A stretch of 64,000 nt of DNA from Pseudothioclava sp033100795. GTDB lineage: Bacteria; Pseudomonadota; Alphaproteobacteria; Rhodobacterales; Rhodobacteraceae. Shown piece by piece: positions 44,875-53,813 of the stretch (its first letter is position 1; every line of letters starts with the position of its first letter). A program made the position numbers and the translations under genes. The notes beneath the pieces are model-generated. The model was not told where the DNA came from. It did not search any database and was given only the letters and a program-made list of their open reading frames with translations. The DNA is taken from contig NZ_JAWLVI010000001.1 of NCBI RefSeq assembly GCF_033100795.1, forward strand, positions 558,001 to 622,000, read 5' to 3'.

Positions 44875-47664
44875 TTAGAAGTGGACCGAACGCGCGCCAG
44901 CCGGCTTTTCAAGCGGCGGAGCGAATTTGGTCAGGTCGATGCCTTTGACGGCCTTCTTGTATTCCTCGAGCGTCGGCGTGCGGCCCAGAATAGCCGAAAG
45001 CACAACGACGGGGGTCGAGGCCAGCAGGGATTCGCCCTTCTTCTCGGCGCTGTCTTCCACCACGCGGCCCTGGAACAGACGGGTCGAGGTCGCCAGAACG
45101 GTATCACCCTTCTCGGCCTTTTCCTGGTTGCCCATGCACAGGTTACAGCCGGGGCGCTCCAGATAAAGCGTGTTCTCATACTCGGTCCGCGCGGTATTCT
45201 TGGGGAACATGTCGTCGAACTCGAAGCCCGAGTATTTCTGGAGCACTTCCCAGTCACCTTCGGCCTTCAGCTCGTCGATGATATTGTAGGTCGGAGCAGC
45301 CACAACCAGCGGCGCCTTGAATTCGACCTTTCCGGCCTCTTCCTCAAGGTTTTTAAGCATTTGCGCGACGATCTTGATGTCACCCTTATGAACCATGCAC
45401 GAGCCGACAAAGCCCAGATCGACCTTCTTCTCGGCGCCGTAGTAGGACACCGGACGAATGGTATCGTGGGTGTAGCGCTTCGAAACATCGGCGTTGTTCA
45501 CGTCGGGGTCAGCGATCATCGGCTCGTCGATCAGGTCAAGATCAACGACGACTTCGGCGAAATACTTCGCGTTGTCATCCGGGGTCAGCGCGGGCGTCTC
45601 GCCCGATTTGATCGCGGCGATACGCTGGTCTGCCTTGTCGATCAGCCCCTGAAGCGTGCCCGCCTCGTTTTCCATGCCCTTGTCGATCATCACCTGAATG
45701 CGGGCTTTCGCCAGTTCCAGCGAGCCGATCAGCGTTTCATCGTTCGAGATACAGATCGAGGCTTTCGCCTTCATCTCTGCGGTCCAGTCGGTGAAGGTGA
45801 AGGCCTGGTCAGCCAGCAGCGTGCCGATGTGAACCTCGATCACGCGGCCCTGGAACACGTTATCGCCGCATTGCTTCAGCATCTGCGCCTGCGTTGCATG
45901 AACGACATCGCGGAAGTCCATGTAGTCTTTCATCTGGCCTTTGAAGGTCACTTTCACCGACTCGGGGATCGGCATGGTTGCCTCGCCGGTCGCCAGCGCC
46001 AGAGCCACGGTGCCCGAGTCAGCGCCGAAGGCCACGCCTTTGGACATACGGGTGTGGCTGTCGCCGCCGACGATGATGTCACGGTCATCCACGGTGATGT
46101 CGTTCAGCACCTTGTGGATCACGTCGGTCATCGAGTGGTAGTGGTGCTGCGGGTCGCGCGCGGTGATCAGGCCGAATTTATTCATAAAGCTCATCAGCTT
46201 CGGGATATTGGCCTGTGCCTTCTTGTCCCAAACCGACGCGGTGTGACAGCCCGACTGATAGGCGCCGTCAACCGAAGGCGAAATCACGGTCGCGGCCATC
46301 GCTTCAAGCTCTTGCGAGGTCATCAGGCCCGTCGTGTCCTGCGAACCGACGATATTCACCTTGACGCGCACGTCCGAGCCAGCCAACAGCGGCGCTTTGG
46401 CGGTTACACCCACGGCGTTGCGGTTGAATATCTTTTCAACGGCGGTAAGACCCTGCCCTTCGCGGGTGATCTCTTTCGAGGGCGCGAAAACTGCCGGAGC
46501 CTCGACGCCAAGGGTCTCGGCCGCGAGGGTTTGCAGCTTCTTGCCGAAGACGACAGCATAGGAGCCGCCAGCCTTCATGAACTCCACCTTCTGCGGGGTA
46601 AAGGACGAGGCCACATCGGCCAGCTCGGTGCCATCCGCATCATAAAGCTTTTTGGCCTTGGTGTTGATCGTCAGAACCTTGCCCGTCTCGACCGAGTATT
46701 TCTGCTCGAGGATCGCATCGCCATTGGCATCGAGAACCGGCTTGCCGTCGGCGTCGACTTTCTTGGCCCAGTTCTTCAGGTCAAGACCGATACCGCCGGT
46801 CACGCCCACGGTGGTCAGGAAGATCGGCGAGATGCCGTTGGTGCCAGCCACGACCGGAGCGAAGTTCACGAAGGGCACATAGGGGCTGGCTTGTTTGCCG
46901 GTCCAGAGTGCCACGTTATTCACGCCCGACATCCGCGACGAGCCAACACCCATCGTGCCTTTTTCCGCGATCAGCATCACGCGGGCTTCGGGGTGTTGCT
47001 TTTGCAGCTCTTGAATTTCCGCCTGCGCTGCGGCCGAAATCATGCACTTGCCGTGCAGTTCGCGGTCCGAACGCGAGTGCGCCTGGTTGCCCGGCGACAG
47101 AAGGTCGGTCGAAATATCACCCTCGGCGGCGATATAGGTCACGACCTTGATTTCTTCATCGACCTCGGGAAGCTTGGTGAAGAACTCGGCCTGAGCGTAG
47201 CTTTCCAGAATACCCTTGGCGACGGCATTCCCGGCCTTATAGGCGGTTTTCAGGCGGTCGGTATCGGCTTCATACAGGAACACCTGCGTTTTAAGAACCT
47301 CGGCAGCCTGCGCCGAAAGGCCCACATCATCCCCAAGCGCGATGTCGAGCAGCACTTCGACCGACGGCCCGCCCTTCATGTGCGAGAGCAGTTCGAACGC
47401 GAACACCGGAGTGATCTCGGCAACCGCCACCTCACCCAGAATGATCTTCTTAAGGAACGCCGCCTTCACGCCCGCAGCACTCGTGGTGCCGGGCAGCGTG
47501 TTGTAGATAAAGAAGTTCAGGGCGCCTGCGCGGTGCTCGCTGCCGGTGTCTTCGATCAGTGTGATCAGCTCTGCGACCAGCGCGCCGTCGTCGATGGGCT
47601 TCGGGTGCAGCCCCTCGGCTTTACGCGTTTCGATTTCGGTCAGGTAATCCGTGTACAAGCTCAT
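44875..47664 (-). CDS. acnB: Aconitate hydratase B
   Basis: AcnB interconverts citrate and isocitrate and, in many bacteria, also dehydrates 2-methylisocitrate. The 929-residue protein has the AcnB-only N-terminal HEAT-like domain (MSLYTDYLTEIETRKAEGL) and the swivel domain ahead of the catalytic core. Three cluster cysteines are visible: GSCMVHKGD, and the pair in PGCNLCMGNQ. The C-terminal residues end GARSVHF. The ATG at 47664 was chosen from the family start; the open frame is longer without similarity. Its promoter region is shared with acnA. Confidence 0.97.
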   Translation of the reverse strand: MSLYTDYLTEIETRKAEGLHPKPIDDGALVAELITLIEDTGSEHRAGALNFFIYNTLPGTTSAAGVKAAFLKKIILGEVAVAEITPVFAFELLSHMKGGPSVEVLLDIALGDDVGLSAQAAEVLKTQVFLYEADTDRLKTAYKAGNAVAKGILESYAQAEFFTKLPEVDEEIKVVTYIAAEGDISTDLLSPGNQAHSRSDRELHGKCMISAAAQAEIQELQKQHPEARVMLIAEKGTMGVGSSRMSGVNNVALWTGKQASPYVPFVNFAPVVAGTNGISPIFLTTVGVTGGIGLDLKNWAKKVDADGKPVLDANGDAILEQKYSVETGKVLTINTKAKKLYDADGTELADVASSFTPQKVEFMKAGGSYAVVFGKKLQTLAAETLGVEAPAVFAPSKEITREGQGLTAVEKIFNRNAVGVTAKAPLLAGSDVRVKVNIVGSQDTTGLMTSQELEAMAATVISPSVDGAYQSGCHTASVWDKKAQANIPKLMSFMNKFGLITARDPQHHYHSMTDVIHKVLNDITVDDRDIIVGGDSHTRMSKGVAFGADSGTVALALATGEATMPIPESVKVTFKGQMKDYMDFRDVVHATQAQMLKQCGDNVFQGRVIEVHIGTLLADQAFTFTDWTAEMKAKASICISNDETLIGSLELAKARIQVMIDKGMENEAGTLQGLIDKADQRIAAIKSGETPALTPDDNAKYFAEVVVDLDLIDEPMIADPDVNNADVSKRYTHDTIRPVSYYGAEKKVDLGFVGSCMVHKGDIKIVAQMLKNLEEEAGKVEFKAPLVVAAPTYNIIDELKAEGDWEVLQKYSGFEFDDMFPKNTARTEYENTLYLERPGCNLCMGNQEKAEKGDTVLATSTRLFQGRVVEDSAEKKGESLLASTPVVVLSAILGRTPTLEEYKKAVKGIDLTKFAPPLEKPAGARSVHF

Positions 47665-47742
47665 GGCGATCCCTACGATTTTGTGGCTCAAAAGCCTGAA
47701 GGCCGGACCGCATATTTCGCGAGCAATCCGACTCTCGGGCCG

Positions 47743-47762
47743 TTTGTATGCAAAAGTATACC
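47743..47762. promoter_or_regulatory. Shared TCA-gene element upstream of acnB
   Basis: TTTGTATGC-AAAA-GTATACC matches the element at 17586-17608 upstream of icd, and ends 78 bases before the acnB ATG. Read on the acnB strand the TATACT inside it could serve as a -10 box, so a bound protein would block the promoter. Confidence 0.45.
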
Positions 47763-47875
47763 ATGCGGTTTCAGGTTGCAAGATATTCAGTCGCGGCTGG
47801 ATAAAATCTTCTTACCGCCCCACCCTGTCGCCTGTCTACAGATCAGCCAGCTTTCCCACACGCGTTGGACTCCTG

Positions 47876-47926
47876 CCGAGACCGAACTAAGTCTCGGGAC
47901 AGACCACAAAGACGGGATAGTTCCCG
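47876..47926 (+). promoter_or_regulatory. Two hairpins in the acnA leader
   Basis: CCGAGAC/GTCTCGG (47876-47897) and CGGGA-TAGT-TCCCG (47913-47926) are perfect hairpins in the 5' leader, with the second ending 33 bases before the acnA start. They could affect mRNA stability or translation. No T-run follows either. Confidence 0.35.
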
Positions 47927-47959
47927 CCACCGTGCTGTTTGACTTATCCAGAGGCTCCC

Positions 47960-50650
47960 ATGACCGTTATCGTTGGAAAAGACACCGCTAAAACCCGCCG
48001 CCAGATTCAGGTTGGCTCCAAGAGCTATGCCTATTACTCGATCCCGGCGGCACAGGCCGCGGGTCTGGGCGATTTTTCCAAGCTGCCTGCCTCGCTGAAG
48101 GTCGTTCTGGAAAACCTGCTGCGGTTCGAGGATAACGGTTTCTCGGTTTCGATTGACGACATCAAAGCCTTTGGTGACTGGGCAAAAAACGGTGGCCAGA
48201 ACCCGCGCGAAATCGCCTACCGTCCGGCCCGCGTTTTGATGCAGGACTTTACCGGCGTTCCGGCCGTGGTCGATCTGGCCGCGATGCGCGACGGTATCAA
48301 GGCGCTTGGCGGCGACGCGCATAAGATCAACCCGTTGGTGCCGGTCGACCTTGTGATCGACCACTCGGTGATGATCGACGAATTTGGCAACCCGCGCGCA
48401 TTTCAGGCCAATGTGGATCGCGAATACGAGCGCAACATGGAGCGTTACCAGTTCCTGAAATGGGGCCAGGGCGCGTTTGAGAACTTCCGCGTGGTTCCGC
48501 CCGGCACCGGCATCTGCCATCAGGTGAACCTTGAATACCTCGCGCAGACCGTCTGGACCGACACCGATCAGAGCGGCGCTGAACTTGCCTATCCCGACAC
48601 ACTGGTCGGCACCGACAGCCACACCACCATGATCAACGGTGTCGCCGTTCTGGGCTGGGGCGTGGGCGGGATCGAAGCCGAGGCCGCGATGCTGGGACAG
48701 CCGGTTTCGATGCTGATCCCCGAGGTTGTGGGCTTCAAGCTGACGGGCGAGATGGTCGAAGGCACCACCGGCACCGACCTAGTGCTGAAGGTGGTCGAGA
48801 TGCTGCGCAAGCACGGCGTTGTTGGCAAATTCGTCGAATTTTACGGCCCGGGGCTTGATAATCTGCCGCTCGCGCAGCGTGCGACGATCGCCAATATGGC
48901 GCCCGAATATGGTGCAACCTGCGGCTTTTTCCCGATCGACGCGGAAACGCTGCGCTACCTGCGCCAGACCGGCCGCAATGAGGACCGCATCGCGCTGGTC
49001 GAAGCCTATGCCAAGGAGAACGGCTTCTGGCGCGGCGCGGACTATGCACCGGTTTACACCTCGACGCTTGAGCTGAACATGGGCACCATCGTTCCGGCGA
49101 TTTCCGGCCCGAAGCGCCCGCAGGATTATTTGCCGCTGACCGAGGCCAAGGCCGCCTTCGGCAAAGAAATGACCCAGACCTTCAAGCGCGAGATGGGCAA
49201 GGCCGTTCCGGTCAAGGGCGAGAGCTACGAGATGACCTCGGGCAAGGTTGTGATTGCCTCGATCACCTCGTGCACCAATACCTCGAACCCCTATGTTCTG
49301 ATCGGCGCGGGGTTAGTGGCGCGCAAGGCGCGCGCGCTTGGCCTGACCCGCAAACCGTGGGTGAAAACCTCGCTGGCGCCGGGATCGCAGGTGGTCACCG
49401 AATACCTTGAGGCCGCGGGTCTGCAAGAGGATCTGGACGCTGTCGGCTTTAACCTTGTCGGCTATGGCTGCACCACTTGTATCGGCAACTCGGGTCCGCT
49501 CCAGACGGAAATCTCGGAGGCGATCAGTGAGGGCGATCTTGTGGCGGCCGCCGTTTTGTCGGGCAACCGGAATTTCGAGGGGCGGATCTCGCCCGATGTG
49601 CGCGCGAATTACCTCGCCTCGCCGCCGCTTGTCGTGGCCTACGCGCTGGCGGGCGATATGAGCATTGACCTGACTTCCGAACCGATCGGACAGGACAAGG
49701 ACGGCAAGGACGTCTACCTGAAAGACATCTGGCCAAGCAATCACGAGATCGCGGAGCTGGTCGAAAAGACAGTGACCCGCGACGCGTTTTTGCGCAAATA
49801 CGCCGATGTGTTCAAAGGGGACGCAAAATGGCGCGCGGTCGAGGTATCGGGCGGCGAGACCTATGACTGGCCGGCAAGCTCGACCTATATCCGGAATCCG
49901 CCCTATTTTCAGGGCATGGCACAAGCCCCGGGCGAGATTTCGAACATCCGCGACGCCCGCATCCTCGCGCTTCTGGGCGACATGATCACCACCGACCACA
50001 TCTCGCCCGCCGGCTCGTTCAAGCCGGATACTCCGGCGGGCAGATACCTGACCGAACGTCAGGTCGCGCCCAGGGATTTCAACAGCTACGGCTCGCGCCG
50101 CGGCAACCACGAAATCATGATGCGCGGGACTTTCGCCAATATCCGCATCAGGAACGAGATGCTTTCGGGCGTCGAGGGTGGCTTCACCAAAGGCCCGAAT
50201 GGCGAGCAAACCTCCATCTTCGACGCCGCGATGGCCTATCAGGCGGCAGGCACGCCGCTGGTCATCTTCGGCGGCATCGAATATGGCGCGGGCTCGTCGC
50301 GGGACTGGGCGGCGAAGGGCACGAACCTTCTGGGTGTGAACGCGGTGATCGCGGAAAGCTTTGAGCGCATCCACCGCTCGAACCTGATCGGCATGGGCGT
50401 TATCCCGTTCGAGTTCACCGGCGGCGACACCCGCCAATCACTTGGCCTGACCGGCGACGAGGTGATCACCATCGAGGGGCTTGAGGGCGACATCACACCG
50501 CTCTCGATGGTGCCCTGCACGATCACCTCTAAGGACGGCACGGTCAGGACGATCACGCTCAAGTCACGCATAGATACCGCGGTCGAGATCGAATACCTGA
50601 AAAACGGCGGCGTTCTGCAGTATGTGCTGCGCAACCTCGCCAGATCGTAG
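47960..50650 (+). CDS. acnA: Aconitate hydratase A
   Basis: AcnA is the second aconitase, of the IRP/AcnA type with a 4Fe-4S cluster. The 896-residue length is normal. Visible motifs include VPPGTGICHQVNLEYLA, the TLVGTDSHTTMINGVAVLG segment, cluster cysteines in TSCTNTSNP and GCTTCIGNSGPL, and the C-terminal swivel domain with EYGAGSSRDWAAKGTNLLG. The ATG at 47960 begins the conserved protein; a frame start seven codons upstream is less likely. It is divergent from acnB, with 295 bases between the two start codons. Confidence 0.97.
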   Translation: MTVIVGKDTAKTRRQIQVGSKSYAYYSIPAAQAAGLGDFSKLPASLKVVLENLLRFEDNGFSVSIDDIKAFGDWAKNGGQNPREIAYRPARVLMQDFTGVPAVVDLAAMRDGIKALGGDAHKINPLVPVDLVIDHSVMIDEFGNPRAFQANVDREYERNMERYQFLKWGQGAFENFRVVPPGTGICHQVNLEYLAQTVWTDTDQSGAELAYPDTLVGTDSHTTMINGVAVLGWGVGGIEAEAAMLGQPVSMLIPEVVGFKLTGEMVEGTTGTDLVLKVVEMLRKHGVVGKFVEFYGPGLDNLPLAQRATIANMAPEYGATCGFFPIDAETLRYLRQTGRNEDRIALVEAYAKENGFWRGADYAPVYTSTLELNMGTIVPAISGPKRPQDYLPLTEAKAAFGKEMTQTFKREMGKAVPVKGESYEMTSGKVVIASITSCTNTSNPYVLIGAGLVARKARALGLTRKPWVKTSLAPGSQVVTEYLEAAGLQEDLDAVGFNLVGYGCTTCIGNSGPLQTEISEAISEGDLVAAAVLSGNRNFEGRISPDVRANYLASPPLVVAYALAGDMSIDLTSEPIGQDKDGKDVYLKDIWPSNHEIAELVEKTVTRDAFLRKYADVFKGDAKWRAVEVSGGETYDWPASSTYIRNPPYFQGMAQAPGEISNIRDARILALLGDMITTDHISPAGSFKPDTPAGRYLTERQVAPRDFNSYGSRRGNHEIMMRGTFANIRIRNEMLSGVEGGFTKGPNGEQTSIFDAAMAYQAAGTPLVIFGGIEYGAGSSRDWAAKGTNLLGVNAVIAESFERIHRSNLIGMGVIPFEFTGGDTRQSLGLTGDEVITIEGLEGDITPLSMVPCTITSKDGTVRTITLKSRIDTAVEIEYLKNGGVLQYVLRNLARS

Positions 50651-50714
50651 GACCGCAAAGCCTCAGCAAATGACCCCGCCGCCGTCCTGCAATCCCAAAG
50701 ATTTCTTGTCAATC

Positions 50715-50761
50715 GGGGGCGGCTCCTCTATCCCCGCCCCACCGGTCGCAGCCTACCCGGT
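50715..50761 (+). promoter_or_regulatory. Two-hairpin leader before queC
   Basis: GGGGCGG/CCGCCCC (50716-50740) and ACCGG/CCGGT (50741-50761) stack directly, and an A-rich AAAACAAGGA containing the ribosome site follows. The layout would suit a riboswitch or attenuator, but it does not match the preQ1-I consensus that I know. It may also simply be the end of the acnA transcript. Confidence 0.35.
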
Positions 50762-50781
50762 CATCAAAACAAGGACTGAAC

Positions 50782-51483
50782 ATGAAAACACTTGTAATCT
50801 GCTCTGGCGGTCTGGATTCCGTGTCACTGGCGTATAGCGTCGCGGCACGGGGTGAGTTGTCGCGCCTTGTCTCGTTCGACTATGGCCAGCGCCATCGCAA
50901 AGAGCTGGACTATGCCGCGCTTTGCGCCAAACATCTGAATGTGCCCCATCACATCATCGACATGCGCCCGATCGGGGCCGCGCTGACGGGATCAGCGCTG
51001 ACCGACGACATTGACGTGCCCGATGGTCACTACGCCGAAGAAACCATGCGCATTACCGTTGTGCCAAACCGCAACGCGATCATGCTGACGATCGCCTACG
51101 GGATTGCGGCAGCCAAGGGGGATACGGCGGTTGCGACGGCGGTGCATGGGGGCGACCATTTCATCTATCCCGATTGCCGCCCCGGCTTTACCGAGGCCTT
51201 CGACAAGATGCAGCGCGCAGCCCTTGAGGGTTACGCCGATGTCGCGCTTTTCACGCCTTTCGTGCATCGCTCGAAAGCCGATATTGTGACCGAAGGCGCG
51301 CGGGTGAACACGCCCTTTGCCGAAACCTGGTCGTGCTATAAAGGCGGCGCGCATCATTGCGGGCGCTGCGGCACCTGTGTCGAGCGGCGCGAGGCCTTCC
51401 ATCTGGCAGGCGTCGAAGACCCGACCACCTATGAAGACCCCGATTTCTGGATCGAGGCAATCAGCAACAGGAACGACGCGTAA
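50782..51483 (+). CDS. queC: 7-cyano-7-deazaguanine synthase
   Basis: QueC converts CDG to preQ0 with ATP and ammonia. The 233-residue protein has the ATP pyrophosphatase loop SGGLDS (8-13), SFDYGQRHRKELDYA, VVPNRNAIMLTIAYGIAAAKG and the four-cysteine zinc site in CYKGGAHHCGRCGTC. It opens the queuosine precursor operon; the stop overlaps the queD start by one base (TAATG). Confidence 0.97.
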   Translation: MKTLVICSGGLDSVSLAYSVAARGELSRLVSFDYGQRHRKELDYAALCAKHLNVPHHIIDMRPIGAALTGSALTDDIDVPDGHYAEETMRITVVPNRNAIMLTIAYGIAAAKGDTAVATAVHGGDHFIYPDCRPGFTEAFDKMQRAALEGYADVALFTPFVHRSKADIVTEGARVNTPFAETWSCYKGGAHHCGRCGTCVERREAFHLAGVEDPTTYEDPDFWIEAISNRNDA

Positions 51484-51836
51484 TGTACCGTATTTCCAAG
51501 GAATTTCACTTTTCGGCATCGCATCAACTGGCGCATTTGCCAGCAGATCACCAATGCGCGCGCCTGCACGGGCACAACTATATCGTCGTGGTCGAACTAG
51601 CTTCGGCCGAACTGAATGCAGATGGTTTCGTGCGCGACTATACCGAGATGAAACCGCTCAAGACCTATATCGACGAGCATTTCGACCACCGCCATCTGAA
51701 CGATGTGCTCGACGGCCCCTCGACGGCGGAAAACATGGCGCGGCACTTCTATGACTGGTGCGCGGCACGCTGGCCCGAAACCGTTGCGGTGCGCATCTCG
51801 GAGACGCCCAAAACCTGGGCCGAGTATCGCCCATGA
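51483..51836 (+). CDS. queD: 6-carboxy-5,6,7,8-tetrahydropterin synthase
   Basis: QueD turns dihydroneopterin triphosphate into carboxytetrahydropterin, the first dedicated step of the pathway. The 117-residue protein has the zinc histidines H14 (FSASHQL), H29 and H31 (LHGHNY) and the catalytic cysteine C25 in DHQCARLHGHNY. The ending FDHRHLND with PSTAENMARHFYDW is typical. It overlaps both neighbours by one and four bases. Confidence 0.96.
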   Translation: MYRISKEFHFSASHQLAHLPADHQCARLHGHNYIVVVELASAELNADGFVRDYTEMKPLKTYIDEHFDHRHLNDVLDGPSTAENMARHFYDWCAARWPETVAVRISETPKTWAEYRP

Positions 51837-52543
51837 CACTGCTCCGCATCGCAGAAATTTTCGGCCCCACGATTCAGGGTGAAGGGGCGCTGATCGGCGA
51901 ACCTACCGTCTTCGTGCGCGCCGCAGGGTGCGACTATCGCTGTTCGTGGTGCGATTCCCTCCACGCGGTGGATGCGAAATACAGACACGACTGGGCCTTT
52001 ATCCCGACGCCTGAAGTCTGGCAGAAGGTGCAAGAGCTGTCGGGCGGCAAGCCGATCACCGTCTCGCTCTCGGGCGGCAATCCGGCAATTCAGGATTTCG
52101 GCCCGCTGATCCGGCTGGGCAAGCCCAAAGGCTACCGCTTTGCCTGCGAGACCCAAGGCTCGGTCACCAAGCCGTGGTTTGCCGAACTCGACACGCTGGT
52201 GCTAAGCCCGAAGCCGCCCTCTAGCGGCCAGAGTGTGAAATGGCCCGCCTTCAACGCCTGCATTGCCTCGGCCAAGGGGCGCCCGCAGGTCGTGCTGAAG
52301 ATCGTGATCTTCGACGATGCGGATTACGCCTTTGCCAAAGAGGTGGCCGCGAAATTCCCCGAGCTTCCGCTTTACCTGCAACCCGGCAACCCCGAGGTCG
52401 ACCCGGAGCGTCCGGTCGATCTTGAGGCCGCCACCGCGCGCCTTTTGTGGTTAATCGAAAAAACCACCGCCGACCAATGGTTTACCCCCCGCATCCTGCC
52501 CCAGCTTCATGTGCTGGTCTGGGGCAACAAACGCGGCGTCTGA
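51833..52543 (+). CDS. queE: 7-carboxy-7-deazaguanine synthase
   Basis: QueE is a radical-SAM enzyme that forms CDG. The 236-residue protein has a short cluster motif C33-X3-C37-X2-C40 (GCDYRCSWC), preceded by the QGEGALIGEPTVFVR substrate segment, and LSGGNPAIQDF. The start at 51833 (ATGA overlap with queD) gives the family N-terminus. The 4Fe-4S cluster links the operon to the Fe-S assembly genes in the window. Confidence 0.96.
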   Translation: MTLLRIAEIFGPTIQGEGALIGEPTVFVRAAGCDYRCSWCDSLHAVDAKYRHDWAFIPTPEVWQKVQELSGGKPITVSLSGGNPAIQDFGPLIRLGKPKGYRFACETQGSVTKPWFAELDTLVLSPKPPSSGQSVKWPAFNACIASAKGRPQVVLKIVIFDDADYAFAKEVAAKFPELPLYLQPGNPEVDPERPVDLEAATARLLWLIEKTTADQWFTPRILPQLHVLVWGNKRGV

Positions 52544-52556
52544 ACGGAGCCTCCTC

Positions 52557-53021
52557 ATGTCCGACAGTATCTACAGCAACCTGAAACAACTGGGCGGCGC
52601 GACAGTCATGCCGCAATCGCCCGACGAGGCCGTGCTCGAACGGGTGCAGAACCCGCAAGCCGATGTGGCCTATAACGTGCGCTTCACCGCGCCCGAATTC
52701 ACCTCGCTTTGCCCGATGACGGGGCAGCCCGATTTCGCGCATCTGGTGATCGACTATGTGCCCGGCCAATGGCTGGTGGAAAGCAAATCGCTCAAGCTGT
52801 TCCTTGGGTCGTTCCGCAATCACGGCGCCTTCCACGAGGATTGCACCGTCTCGATCGCGCGCCGTCTGGCCGAGTTTCTAAGGCCGCAATGGCTGCGCAT
52901 CGGCGGCTACTGGTATCCGCGCGGCGGTATTCCGATCGACGTGTTCTGGCAGACCGGCCCGATGCCCGAGGGTGTCTGGATCCCCGATCAGGGTGTGCCG
53001 CCCTACCGCGGACGCGGCTGA
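52557..53021 (+). CDS. queF: NADPH-dependent 7-cyano-7-deazaguanine reductase
   Basis: QueF reduces preQ0 to preQ1. The 154-residue protein is the short, single-domain type with the catalytic cysteine C52 in SLCPMTGQPDFA and the QueF signature ESKSLKLFLGSFRNHGAFHE. The ATG at 52557 follows a GGAGCC site 13 bases after the queE stop. With queC, D and E it completes preQ1 synthesis; tgt elsewhere in the window then inserts preQ1 into tRNA. Confidence 0.97.
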   Translation: MSDSIYSNLKQLGGATVMPQSPDEAVLERVQNPQADVAYNVRFTAPEFTSLCPMTGQPDFAHLVIDYVPGQWLVESKSLKLFLGSFRNHGAFHEDCTVSIARRLAEFLRPQWLRIGGYWYPRGGIPIDVFWQTGPMPEGVWIPDQGVPPYRGRG

Positions 53022-53043
53022 CCACGGTTCCAAAAGATCGCGC

Positions 53044-53064
53044 GCAGGAGGCTTGATCTCCTGC
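53044..53064 (+). terminator. Weak hairpin between queF and pxpB
   Basis: GCAGGAG and CTCCTGC form a 7-bp stem with a 7-base loop, but only a weak T-run follows, so termination is uncertain. Confidence 0.35.
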
Positions 53065-53087
53065 CCGATTTCGGCCTTTCTGGCGCG

Positions 53088-53813
53088 ATGACAGTTACGC
53101 CGCCGCAGATCTTTCCGCTTAGCCTTGACGGGGTTCTCGTCAGGTTTGGACAAGCCTTTACCGAGGCGGCGAATGCGCGCGCGCTGGCGCTGCATGGCGC
53201 CTTGCTGGCGTCGCCACCAAAGGGGTTTGTCGAAAGCGCGCCTGCGCTGGCAGCACTCCATGTGCGGTTTGATCGCACGGCGACGACACGGGCGGATTTT
53301 GAGGCCGCACTGCGCGCGCGGCTTGATCAAAGCGCTGACGCCGCTCCGCGCGCGCCAAGCCGGATATGGCACATTCCGGCAGCTTTCGGCGGCGAGGACG
53401 GCCCGCAACTGGATGATGTCGCGGCCCGCGCGGGGCTAAGCGCAGAGCGCCTTGTCACCCAGTTTTGCGAGACAGACCTGAGCGTTCTGGCGCTTGGCTT
53501 TGCGCCGGGGCTGCCCTACCTTGGCACGCTTCCCGAAAACTGGCAGATGCCGCGCCTGACCGAGCTGACGCGCGAAGTCCCGCGCGGCGCAATCACAACC
53601 GCGATCCGGCAGATCGTGCTGTTCTCGGCGCCCTCGCCCACCGGCTGGCGCTGGTTCGGGCGCACGGCGTTCCGGCCCTTCGATCTGCAGGCCGATCAGC
53701 CGATTGCCCTTCGTCCGGGCGACGCACTGCGCTTTCACGCGGTCTGTGACACCGATCTGACCGCGCTTGAGGGCGCGCCTCTTGGCGGCGCGCGGCTGGA
53801 GGTCGGCGCATGA
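53088..53813 (+). CDS. pxpB: 5-oxoprolinase subunit PxpB
   Basis: PxpB, with PxpA and PxpC, forms the bacterial 5-oxoprolinase, which uses ATP to open pyroglutamate to glutamate. The 241-residue protein belongs to the KipI/allophanate-hydrolase subunit 1 family: an ALGFAPGLPYLGTLP segment, LTREVPRGAITTAIRQIVLF, and FDLQADQPIALRPGDALRF at the end. Its stop overlaps the pxpC start by four bases. The start is an ATG 66 bases after queF. Confidence 0.9.
   Translation: MTVTPPQIFPLSLDGVLVRFGQAFTEAANARALALHGALLASPPKGFVESAPALAALHVRFDRTATTRADFEAALRARLDQSADAAPRAPSRIWHIPAAFGGEDGPQLDDVAARAGLSAERLVTQFCETDLSVLALGFAPGLPYLGTLPENWQMPRLTELTREVPRGAITTAIRQIVLFSAPSPTGWRWFGRTAFRPFDLQADQPIALRPGDALRFHAVCDTDLTALEGAPLGGARLEVGA

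Noticed and set aside
44881..47991. A 1,036-codon open frame on the plus strand antisense to acnB
   Set aside because: The translation is full of arginine, histidine and glutamine in runs, with no recognisable domain. It is the expected shadow of a GC-rich gene, and acnB is unmistakable on the other strand.
50650..50781. preQ1 riboswitch before queC
   Set aside because: The hairpins and the A-rich tail are suggestive, but the loop and tail do not fit the class I consensus I know. It is kept as a leader of unknown function, not as a named riboswitch.
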